From K189A clade bacterium (GTDB lineage: Bacteria; Pseudomonadota; Gammaproteobacteria; Pseudomonadales; Azotimanducaceae), in NCBI GenBank assembly GCA_902613475.1, contig CACMHG010000009.1:1-63779 (forward strand): a DNA stretch of 63,779 nucleotides. Reading direction: 5' to 3'. This document shows, in pieces, positions 9,082 to 16,792 of the stretch. Positions within the stretch are counted from its first letter, which is position 1. The number at the start of each line of letters is the position of its first letter. Made by a program: the position numbers and the translations under genes. Below the pieces are notes generated by a model that ran no database searches, was not told the DNA's origin, and saw only the letters and a program-made list of their open reading frames with translations.

Positions 9082-10818
9082 ATGAAGACGATTATTAAAC
9101 CGATCTACGCGGTCGCGCTATTGCTTAGCCTGACAGCGACGACTGGTTTCGCGCTGGATGAGGGAAGCCGGGTTGAGAACTTTCGCTTGATGGATCACCA
9201 AGGTGCGTCCCATGAGCTGCATTATTTTGCAGACGCTCCGGCCATCGTGTTGATGACCCACAGCACCAGCTGCAGCACCATGCCGCAGAGCCTGCAGAGC
9301 CTGACATCTATGCAAACCCAATTCTCGCCTGCAGGTGCTGAATTCATGCTGATCAACTCTGATTTGCGCGACCGCAGGACAACTGTGGCTGCTAGCGTAG
9401 CTGATGCGGACCTCCCCATACTTTTGGATCCCACACAAATCATCGGCGAGAGCCTAGGAGCGGACACCGCGGGGGAGACCTTGGTCGTAAACCCCAGAGA
9501 CTGGACGCTGGCCTATCGTGGCGATGTTACGGGTGCGGCCCAAACAGTCGCGCAGTTAGTCGCGGGGGACGAAGTTAGCGTCGACTCGCAACCAGTCGCG
9601 AGTGCAGACTGTGCCGTAGATTTCCCAGAGCTTGCGCGCCGCGCGGAGCATAAGAATATTTCTTATGCGAAAACGATTGCTCCCATGCTGAACGATAATT
9701 GCGTTAGCTGTCACCGCGAAGGCGGCATCGGACCCTGGGCGATGAGCGACTACAACATGGTGCGCGGTTTTAGCCTGATGATTCGCGAGGTGGTACGTAC
9801 TCAACGTATGCCACCTTGGCATGCTGACCCTCATGTGGGTGAGTTCTCGAACGACCGTTCGTTATCGGACGATGAAATCCGCACCCTAGTGCACTGGGTA
9901 GAGGCGGGCGCACCGCGGGGCGAAGGCGCAGACCTGCTGGCAGAAAATTCTCAAAGCTGGCCGATATGGGCCATGGGCGAACCCGATGTGATCATCGACA
10001 TACCGCCAGAAGATGTTCCCGCTAGCGGCGTAGTTGACTACAAGTACAAGATGGTGACCAACCCGCTCGACAAAGACGTCTGGGTGAAGGCGGCGGAAAT
10101 TATTCCCGGAGATCGTAGTGTTCTGCACCATGTAATCACGAGCTTTGGCGAGCTGGAGACTGAAGGACGACGCGCAGGTCGCCTCAAGCGCGGTACCGGT
10201 GGGGGCTTGGGTGGATATGTGCCCGGTGCCGAGGGTAAACCCTTCCCTGACGATACTGGCATTTTGCTGCCAGCAGGCGCGACCATTGAATTTCAGATGC
10301 ATTACACCCCGGCGGGTCTGGCCACCACGGACGCATCGCGCATGGGTCTGTACCTGTATAAAGAGCCGCCCGAGCACAAGCTGGACAGTATGGTTCTGCT
10401 AAATCCACGTATATTGATTCCTGCGGGCGCACCCAATCACTCTGAAGTGATGGTAAGAACCTTTGACCAAGACGTATTGGTTTATAGCTTGTTGCCCCAC
10501 GCCCATTATCGAGGCAAGGCATCAGAATTTGTCGCCCACTTGCCAGATGGCACGCAGGAGACGCTGCTCTCTGTGCCGCGATACGATTTTAACTGGCAAA
10601 CCAACTACGACTTAAAGGAACCGCGGTTTTTACCGGCAGGTACGAAGATGGTTCACCGTACTTGGTGGGATAATTCCGCACGAAACCCGGCTAATCCTGA
10701 CGCGACGAGAGATGTACCTTGGGGCCAGCAGTCCTGGGATGAAATGCTCTTTGGGTCTGTTCGATATCGTGTGGTTGAAGCTGATGCCGCGGGTAGCATG
10801 GCGGGCGGGCAAGACTAG
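9082..10818 (+). CDS. Exported redoxin - cytochrome c - copper type II monooxygenase-like fusion
   Basis: A signal peptide (about residues 1-24, ending GFALDEG) precedes three parts. Residues about 25-180 are redoxin-like, but only one Cys (Cys64 in SCSTMP) is present. Cys207-x-x-Cys210-His211 is a c-type haem site. The C-terminal half resembles copper-dependent PHM/DBH monooxygenases: His349-His350 and His407 match the CuH site, and His473-x-His475 and Met523 match the CuM site. It would act in the periplasm and take electrons through its own haem. The substrate is unknown. A terminator follows. Confidence 0.75.
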   Translation: MKTIIKPIYAVALLLSLTATTGFALDEGSRVENFRLMDHQGASHELHYFADAPAIVLMTHSTSCSTMPQSLQSLTSMQTQFSPAGAEFMLINSDLRDRRTTVAASVADADLPILLDPTQIIGESLGADTAGETLVVNPRDWTLAYRGDVTGAAQTVAQLVAGDEVSVDSQPVASADCAVDFPELARRAEHKNISYAKTIAPMLNDNCVSCHREGGIGPWAMSDYNMVRGFSLMIREVVRTQRMPPWHADPHVGEFSNDRSLSDDEIRTLVHWVEAGAPRGEGADLLAENSQSWPIWAMGEPDVIIDIPPEDVPASGVVDYKYKMVTNPLDKDVWVKAAEIIPGDRSVLHHVITSFGELETEGRRAGRLKRGTGGGLGGYVPGAEGKPFPDDTGILLPAGATIEFQMHYTPAGLATTDASRMGLYLYKEPPEHKLDSMVLLNPRILIPAGAPNHSEVMVRTFDQDVLVYSLLPHAHYRGKASEFVAHLPDGTQETLLSVPRYDFNWQTNYDLKEPRFLPAGTKMVHRTWWDNSARNPANPDATRDVPWGQQSWDEMLFGSVRYRVVEADAAGSMAGGQD

Positions 10819-10854
10819 CCGCTTACTCAAGCAATAGATGAATCAGAAGAAATA

Positions 10855-10883
10855 AAAAACCGGCCTAGCGCCGGTTTTTTTTT
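10855..10883. terminator. Rho-independent terminator
   Basis: A CCGGC/GCCGG stem with a 5-nt loop is followed by nine T and preceded by A residues. It ends the 9082 transcript and can also serve the convergent gene at 10915. Confidence 0.85.
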
Positions 10884-10914
10884 GCGGATGTTTTCTAGGG
10901 CGGCTTCCGCCCTA

Positions 10915-11532
10915 CTACTCCTCTACTACCCCCTGATTGAGCAGCTGAGCGAAGGGGTCTTCATCGCTTTGTCGATGCCATTGGTACTCGGTGTAGTTCA
11001 CTACCTGTGCAGCCAGCTCGGCACCAAATAGGCGCTCGATAACCGCAAGCGCCATATCGGTGCCCGCAGAAACACCCGATGACGTGACATATTGGCCAGC
11101 ATCCACCCAACGCGCAGATTCCTGCCAGTCGACTTGGTCGCCTTGGCTGCGGGCCAGGTCAAAAAACATCTTGTTCGAGGTGGCCGCCAAGCCATCTAAA
11201 AGCCCGGCTTTGGCAAGCAAGGCAGAGCCCGTGCATACGCTCATGGTGACCTGGCTTTGCGGACATCGCTGGCGCAAAAAATTGATCAGCGCCTCGTTTT
11301 TCAGTTCAGGAACCGTACCGATACCGCCAGGTAATAGAATGAGATCTAGCGGCGGCGTGTCATCAAACCCGTAGTCGGCTACCGTTTTCGGGCCCACTGA
11401 GGAGCGCACTGGCCCGGGTTGCTCGGCAATGGTGACCAGCTCGATCTTATCTCCAAGGGCGCCAAACATTTCCAGTGGGCCATAGGCATCGAGCAGCTCG
11501 AAGTCATGATAGAAGATGGTTCCAAGTCTCAT
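10915..11532 (-). CDS. DJ-1/PfpI-family protein
   Basis: The 205-residue protein has the nucleophile elbow SVCTGSALLAKAG with Cys100, the LLPGG motif before it, and the GPLEMFG segment near the N-terminus that supplies the acidic partner. This fits the ThiJ/isonitrile-hydratase-like branch of the DJ-1 superfamily (cytoplasmic hydrolases, hydratases or stress proteins). It sits 36 bp after the LLM oxidoreductase on the same strand, so the two are probably one transcript. The substrate is not evident. Confidence 0.85.
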   Translation of the reverse strand: MRLGTIFYHDFELLDAYGPLEMFGALGDKIELVTIAEQPGPVRSSVGPKTVADYGFDDTPPLDLILLPGGIGTVPELKNEALINFLRQRCPQSQVTMSVCTGSALLAKAGLLDGLAATSNKMFFDLARSQGDQVDWQESARWVDAGQYVTSSGVSAGTDMALAVIERLFGAELAAQVVNYTEYQWHRQSDEDPFAQLLNQGVVEE

Positions 11533-11568
11533 GGCTAACTTCCTCTTGGTCTGGGAGTTGGGGTGTTG

Positions 11569-12642
11569 CTAGGCCGTCGCGGCTTCTGAATCCCAGGATT
11601 TTGTTTCACGCTTAATCAAATCGGCAGCTTCCTCGAGGGCAGCCGTTCGTTCTTTCCAAGAGACGCCACCGGTGCCCAAACGGAAGGTGTCAACGCCAGC
11701 GTCCCGGAACGCCCGCAGCCGCTCGCAAATCATGTCTTGCGTACCGATGAGGTTGGTGAGCAGCACCATCTCATCCGGAACGCGTGCCACGGCTTGGTCG
11801 CGTTTGCCGTCAATCCAAAGGCTCTGTACTGCCTTGGCGTCGTCCTCGTAGCCCGCGCGGCAATAGGCATCGTTGTAAAAATTGGTTTTGGCCGAACCCA
11901 TGCCGCCAAGGGTAAAGGCCATGGCGGGTTTGCGCTCGGCGATCAGTCGGTCGACGTCGTCGCTCATTTCAAAATAGCCGCCGGTTTGAATATCGATATC
12001 CGCCAAACTCCGACCTGCGTTGGCTGCGCCAAGACGCAGGTCATCGAGAAAGACATGTCCTTGCTCGGGCAAGAAACAGGTGCCCAGCCATCCGTCGGCA
12101 AGCTCGCCGGTCATTTGCAGTGACTTCGGTCCAAGGGTCGCAAGATAAATCGGCAGGTCGGGTCGCGGAGGTTGGGACAGGCGAATCGGCTTGCCTTCGC
12201 CGTCTGGACGCGGCAGCACATAGTGTTCTCCCTCGTACTGCAGTTTTTCGCCATTGAGCGCCATGCGCAAAATCGCCATACATTCTCGCAGGCGAGAGAG
12301 CGGCTTAGCAAAGGAAGCACCGTGCAAACCTTCGACGACCTGGGGGCCACTGACGCCCAGTCCCATGTTGAAGCGGCCCTTAGAGACCGTATCTAGGCTT
12401 TGAGCAGTCATCGCCATCATCGATGGCACCCTGGAGCTTATTTGCATGATGCCGGTACCGAGGCGAATGTTCTCGGTTTTTGCGGCGAGATAGGCCAGCG
12501 GCACAATGGCATCCATACCCCAGGCTTCTGCAGACCACGCCTCGTCCACACCCATGCGATCCGCGGCCATGGTGTAGTCAACTAAGCTATCCCATTCTTC
12601 ACCGTTGTAATAAGCCGAACCAATGGATATGGAAATGCGCAT
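11569..12642 (-). CDS. LLM-class (luciferase-like) flavin or F420-dependent oxidoreductase
   Basis: The 357-residue TIM-barrel protein starts MRISISIGSAYYNG and contains ENIRLGTGIMQISSR and KGRFNMGLGVSGPQV, the usual luciferase-like monooxygenase phrases. The ELADGWLGTCFLPE segment is typical of F420-dependent members, but cofactor choice cannot be decided from sequence. No F420 biosynthesis gene is in the window. It is divergent from the 12798-14633 pair. Confidence 0.85.
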   Translation of the reverse strand: MRISISIGSAYYNGEEWDSLVDYTMAADRMGVDEAWSAEAWGMDAIVPLAYLAAKTENIRLGTGIMQISSRVPSMMAMTAQSLDTVSKGRFNMGLGVSGPQVVEGLHGASFAKPLSRLRECMAILRMALNGEKLQYEGEHYVLPRPDGEGKPIRLSQPPRPDLPIYLATLGPKSLQMTGELADGWLGTCFLPEQGHVFLDDLRLGAANAGRSLADIDIQTGGYFEMSDDVDRLIAERKPAMAFTLGGMGSAKTNFYNDAYCRAGYEDDAKAVQSLWIDGKRDQAVARVPDEMVLLTNLIGTQDMICERLRAFRDAGVDTFRLGTGGVSWKERTAALEEAADLIKRETKSWDSEAATA

Positions 12643-12714
12643 GAATCTTCTCCCCGGAAAGCATGTGTAAGCAGATTAATTACTGAGGCCGCAAGTTCGT
12701 ATGTCACAGACTCT

Positions 12715-12743
12715 TTGTCAAGGATGCGGACAAGCCATAGAAT
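12715..12743 (+). promoter_or_regulatory. Sigma70-type promoter for the 12798-14633 pair
   Basis: TTGTCA (12715-12720) and TAGAAT (12738-12743) are separated by 17 bp, 55 bp upstream of the first ATG. Confidence 0.55.
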
Positions 12744-12797
12744 CAGCGGGAGAAAAACAAACAGAAATCTGGCTTAGCAAAAATCTGGGGAGAAAAC

Positions 12798-13109
12798 ATG
12801 CCAACGCTCAAAACCGGTGGTCGCTTTAAAAGCGCAGTTTGCGCGGGTGAAATCATGGTGGTCGCTGCCTCTGGCGACGACGTCGAGTTGACTTGTGGTG
12901 GGGTCGCGATGGTGGAGGCTGGAACGGACGCGCTGGCAGGCGGAGAAGTACATCCTGATCACGCGGTGGGCATCGCCATGGGCAAACGCTACATCACTGC
13001 GGACGAAACCCTCGAGGTGCTCTGCGTAAAGGCGGGTGACGGCAGTTTGGCAGTCAAGGGCGATCTGCTCCTGCAAAAGGATACCAAGCAGTTACCCAAG
13101 ACCGATTAG
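12798..13109 (+). CDS. Conserved-looking small protein upstream of acyl-CoA ligase, unknown
   Basis: The protein has 103 residues with no signal peptide or membrane segment and is rich in Gly, Ala and Val. It reads as short beta strands (ELTCGGVAMVEAG, LEVLCVKAGDGSLAVKGDLLL). Cysteines lie at AVCAG, LTCGG and VLCVK, without a zinc-finger spacing. GGGGAG precedes the ATG. The CoA-ligase gene starts 9 bp after its stop, so the two are very likely translated from one mRNA. I do not recognise the family. A role in binding the ligase or its acyl substrate is only a guess from context. Confidence 0.7.
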   Translation: MPTLKTGGRFKSAVCAGEIMVVAASGDDVELTCGGVAMVEAGTDALAGGEVHPDHAVGIAMGKRYITADETLEVLCVKAGDGSLAVKGDLLLQKDTKQLPKTD

Positions 13110-13118
13110 GCGGCAACC

Positions 13119-14633
13119 ATGAATGTGATGATGCTGCTGGAAATGGCGAGCGGTGCCTTTCCTGATCGTCCCGCGTTTACCGACGGTGAGCGAGGATTAA
13201 CCTATACCTACTCGGAGCTTTTTGAGGCGGCGCGCTCGCGTGCTGGCTCCATTCAAGCTCAGGGCGCCAGCCGGATGGCCAAGCTTGACGTCAGTAACCT
13301 CGGCACCCCTCTGGGGTTATTTGCCAGTGCTTGGGCAGGCGTGCCCTATGTTCCCCTAAACTATCGTTTAACCAATGAAGAAATCGAAGCGCTGCTCAAG
13401 CGCGTGACGCCAGCCTATCTGGTCACGTCGAGTGATCGCGTGGACGCCTTCGGCGCGCTAGACGATGTTCACGCGGTTGCCACAGACAGTTTCCTCGATG
13501 CGCAGCAGAACCAATCACCCATTGACGGCGAATGGGGTATGGATCCGGAAGAGGTGGCGGTATTGCTCTTTACCAGCGGTACAACCGGTGAACCCAAGGC
13601 CGCTGTTCTTAGGCATAAGCACCTGGTGAGCTACATATTGAGTTCCGTGGAATTTGCCAGTGCGCCAGAGGAAGACGCCTCCCTGGTGTGTGTGCCGCCC
13701 TACCATATCGCTGGCATAGCAGCGATCATGAGTTCGGTCTACTCAGGCAGGCATGTGATTCAGCTGCCGAATTTCAGTGCCGAGGCCTGGATTGAATTAG
13801 CGCGACAGCACAATGTCACCACGGCCTTTGTCGTACCCACCATGCTGGCGCGCATCGTCGAAACCTTGGAGGCCCAGGGTGCTACGACTGCGGATATGCC
13901 GCATTTGAACTCCCTCGCCTACGGCGGCGGCAAAATGCCCCTGAGCGTCATTGAAAAAGCGATGAGGTTGTTTCCTCACACCGACTTTTCCAACGCCTAC
14001 GGTCTAACAGAAACCAGCTCAACCATTTGCGTGCTAGGGCCAGATGCCCACCGTGAAGCGATTGCTAGCACCACCGAGTCCGGCCGCCGGCGCTTGGTTT
14101 CGGTAGGTCAAGCCCTGCCTGGCGTAGAAATTGAAATCCGCGACGACGAAGGCAAGGTGTTGGGTGCCGGGGAGCGGGGAGAGATCTACGTTCGCGGAGA
14201 ACAGGTCTCCGGGGAATACGAGGGCAAGGGGTCTGTGGTCGATGCCGAAGGTTGGTTCCCAACCCGTGATGCCGGCAGCATGGATGAGGAAGGCTATTTG
14301 TTCCTGGAAGGCCGTGCCGACGATGTGATCGTGCGCGGAGGAGAAAATTTGTCGCCGGGAGAAATCGAGGACGTATTGCTAACCCATCCAGCAGTGGCCG
14401 ATGCGGCGGTTGTTGGCGTGCCTGATGAGCAATGGGGCGAAGCCGTGGCTGCCGCGGTGGTTACCAAATCTGGGGCCACCATCGATATGCAGGCGCTCAA
14501 GGACTTGGTTAAGGATCAGCTGCGCAGCTCTAGGGTACCCGCCCATATGGCGATTTGGGATGAGCTTCCCTACAACGAGACGGGTAAGTTGCTTCGGCGC
14601 GTGGTAAAGGCTTCCTTTATCGAGGGGCTATAA
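13119..14633 (+). CDS. AMP-forming acyl-CoA synthetase (ligase)
   Basis: The 504-residue ANL enzyme has the P-loop LLFTSGTTGEPKAAV, the A5 motif NAYGLTETSS, the hinge RADDVIVRGGENLSPGEIED and the catalytic C-terminal lysine in NETGKLLRR. It activates a carboxylic acid to its CoA thioester with ATP in the cytoplasm, the entry step for beta-oxidation-like breakdown. It follows the small 12798 gene by 9 bp and converges on the crotonase at 14641 with only 7 bp between. The acid it activates is unknown; ring- or side-chain acids are plausible given the neighbours. Confidence 0.9.
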   Translation: MNVMMLLEMASGAFPDRPAFTDGERGLTYTYSELFEAARSRAGSIQAQGASRMAKLDVSNLGTPLGLFASAWAGVPYVPLNYRLTNEEIEALLKRVTPAYLVTSSDRVDAFGALDDVHAVATDSFLDAQQNQSPIDGEWGMDPEEVAVLLFTSGTTGEPKAAVLRHKHLVSYILSSVEFASAPEEDASLVCVPPYHIAGIAAIMSSVYSGRHVIQLPNFSAEAWIELARQHNVTTAFVVPTMLARIVETLEAQGATTADMPHLNSLAYGGGKMPLSVIEKAMRLFPHTDFSNAYGLTETSSTICVLGPDAHREAIASTTESGRRRLVSVGQALPGVEIEIRDDEGKVLGAGERGEIYVRGEQVSGEYEGKGSVVDAEGWFPTRDAGSMDEEGYLFLEGRADDVIVRGGENLSPGEIEDVLLTHPAVADAAVVGVPDEQWGEAVAAAVVTKSGATIDMQALKDLVKDQLRSSRVPAHMAIWDELPYNETGKLLRRVVKASFIEGL

Positions 14634-14640
14634 GTTCGTC

Positions 14641-15699
14641 TTATTCGATGGCGTCGATCAAACCCCAGCTGAGGGCTGTCGCGCAATCAATGCGTTGACC
14701 GCTCAGTCCCAGCAAGGCGGTGCGGTGAGGGCCAATTCGACGAGGAATACTCACGGTGCCGCCGGCACCGGGTACCAAGCCAAACCCAACTTCTGGTAGG
14801 GCAAAAAATGCGTCTGGTCTGGCGATCACGCGCTCGGCAAAGGCCGTCATCTCGATGCCCGCCCCAATACAGGCACCGTGCAGGTTGACCGTGATTTTAT
14901 CGCGCAGGGTGTAAATCAGACGCCCGGGTGAGCGTGTGGTTCTAGTCAGATGAGCGATGGCCGCATCCCGCGCCTCGCCAAATTCTTCCAAATCACCGCC
15001 AGCACAAAATGACGGGCCTGCGCCCTGTAGAGTCACTTGTTCAATAGACATATCGGTGCTGGCCAGCAGAAGTGCCTCGTTCAAACCTTCTCGCATTGAG
15101 GCGGAAAACGCATTGTGTTTGGTGGGTCGGTTCAAAGTTACCGTCAGATGGTTACTGCTGCGCTCGCTGAGCACGGCTTTATCGAAGTCTTCCCTGGAAG
15201 GTTTATCTAGTGCTTTCAGATCCTTAGGTCTAAGCCAGCGCAAAAACTCAGCACCATGCTGCAAGCTACTGTAGGTGAGGGACTCCAAGATCAGCGCCTG
15301 TTCAACCGAGACCGAGAGGCTATGGCGCAGCACCTGTATCAGCGCCGTGCTGGCGATTGGCTGACGGGCGATATTGATCAGCGCGGCGTCGAGTAAAAAC
15401 TCTGGCGTTGTGCCGTCAGCGATGACGTCAATAAAGGGCAGCAAAGCTTGGGTAGGCTCTGCCAGCGCGTTCACGGGCACGCTGCAAACACCGATGACGA
15501 TGGTATTGGGCCGCCATTTGTCTGTTCCCTGGGTGGATATCAGAACTACATCAGAGGGAGGCTTATTCAGATCCACAACAAGGTACGGGCAGCCACTGAC
15601 AATACTTCGTTCTTCCGCCAACATGGGGTTGTGCAACAGATAGTGGAACGCATCCAGCGTAATGACTTCGGCGGCTGAAAATTTAGCGGCATTTGACAT
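14641..15699 (-). CDS. Crotonase-fold enoyl-CoA hydratase with apparently permuted domain order
   Basis: Residues about 180-352 read as the canonical N-terminal two thirds of a crotonase: TVTLNRPTKHNAFSASM, GAGPSFCAGGDLEEFG, GACIGAGIE and LPEVGFGLVPGAGGT. Both catalytic glutamates of enoyl-CoA hydratase are present (Glu283 and Glu303, 20 residues apart). The protein then stops at GLIDAIE, where normal crotonases still have about 70 residues of C-terminal helices. A helical piece of that type (TALIQVLRHSLSVSVEQAL, then LESLTYSSLQHGAEFLRWL) lies instead near residues 125-165. The gene is divergent from the CoA-transferase, 4 bp start to start. Confidence 0.8.
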   Translation of the reverse strand: MSNAAKFSAAEVITLDAFHYLLHNPMLAEERSIVSGCPYLVVDLNKPPSDVVLISTQGTDKWRPNTIVIGVCSVPVNALAEPTQALLPFIDVIADGTTPEFLLDAALINIARQPIASTALIQVLRHSLSVSVEQALILESLTYSSLQHGAEFLRWLRPKDLKALDKPSREDFDKAVLSERSSNHLTVTLNRPTKHNAFSASMREGLNEALLLASTDMSIEQVTLQGAGPSFCAGGDLEEFGEARDAAIAHLTRTTRSPGRLIYTLRDKITVNLHGACIGAGIEMTAFAERVIARPDAFFALPEVGFGLVPGAGGTVSIPRRIGPHRTALLGLSGQRIDCATALSWGLIDAIE

Positions 15700-15703
15700 A
15701 GCG

Positions 15704-16792
15704 ATGAGTATACCCGCCGCTGATTTACGTGCCTGTGTGGATCATGGGCTTAGCGGCATCGGTAAACACTGTCCCGAAGCAGCTTTGCCAACGGCTGAAT
15801 GGGTTTTGGGCGCACGTGCTCTGGAGCTTGGTATTGCGCCCCAGGGCCAGCGTTCAGCCAATGGCACCTGTCGACTGCTCGCATGCTGCGACGGCTGGCT
15901 TGGAGTTAATCTTGCTCGAGGCAGCGACTGGGAACTGCTCAATGCATGGCTGGCCACGGATCAGCCGTTACCCGACTGGCAGGCGTTGGCTGAGGCTGTT
16001 GCACTGCGCAGCGGGCTGGCCCTTGTCGGACGGGGTCGAGAGATAGGGCTGCCTTTAGCCTTTATCGGGTCAGAGCAAGTCAGCGATACCTCCATTAACC
16101 CACTCGATTGCCTGCCACTGATGCTCGCCGACGAAGACATCAAACCCGTGCCGCGGATACTTTCCCACGCCAAGGTAGTCGACCTGTCGGCTCTCTGGGC
16201 CGGCCCGCTTTGCGCTCAGCTGCTGCATCGCTGCGGGGCGCAGGTGACCACAGTCAGTAGCATCCGGCGGCCCGACGGTGCTCAAACAGGCAGCCCGGAT
16301 TTTTATCGGCAGCTACACGCCGGACACGAGCTGCTGTCGCTGGACTTTGGTGATGTAGCGCATCGTCGCCAATTGGCTCAACGACTGATGGATGCGGATG
16401 TAGTGATCGAAGCCTCCCGGCCACGTGCATTGGTCGGACTGGGTCTAGATCGGCAGTCACTGTCCATTGCTAAACCTCAGCTCTGGCTGTCGATAACGGC
16501 GTATGGCAGAACGCCACCTGCTGATCAGTGGGTTGGCTTCGGTGACGATGTTGCCGCCAGTGCGGGGCTGCTGCACTGGGATGAACAGCATCAACCGGCC
16601 TTTGTGGGTGATGCGGTCGCCGATCCTCTCACCGGAGTTTATTCGGCGCTGGCGGTACTAGATGCCATGGCCCAGGGTGATAGCGGGTTGTTAGATTTTT
16701 CCATGGTCAATGTAGCCCGGCGATGCCGCCAGAAGATCGTCGGCTTAGATAGATTGGTCACATGTCCTTTGCAGACACCCCGACAATGCTGA
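15704..16792 (+). CDS. Family III (CaiB/BaiF) CoA-transferase with apparently permuted halves
   Basis: I choose ATG 15704 (MSIPAADLRACV; 362 residues) because the frame upstream lies inside the divergent crotonase. The usual CaiB N-terminus, VVDLSALWAGPLCAQLL then a GAQV strand, begins only near residue 160. The likely catalytic Asp307 is in VADPLTGVYSAL, and the protein ends soon after DFSMVNVA. Residues about 60-150 (LLACCDGWLGVNLARG, WELLNAWL, GLPLAFIG) instead resemble the normal C-terminal half. It would move CoA between acids. Its end overlaps the next gene by 31 bp. Confidence 0.75.
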   Translation: MSIPAADLRACVDHGLSGIGKHCPEAALPTAEWVLGARALELGIAPQGQRSANGTCRLLACCDGWLGVNLARGSDWELLNAWLATDQPLPDWQALAEAVALRSGLALVGRGREIGLPLAFIGSEQVSDTSINPLDCLPLMLADEDIKPVPRILSHAKVVDLSALWAGPLCAQLLHRCGAQVTTVSSIRRPDGAQTGSPDFYRQLHAGHELLSLDFGDVAHRRQLAQRLMDADVVIEASRPRALVGLGLDRQSLSIAKPQLWLSITAYGRTPPADQWVGFGDDVAASAGLLHWDEQHQPAFVGDAVADPLTGVYSALAVLDAMAQGDSGLLDFSMVNVARRCRQKIVGLDRLVTCPLQTPRQC

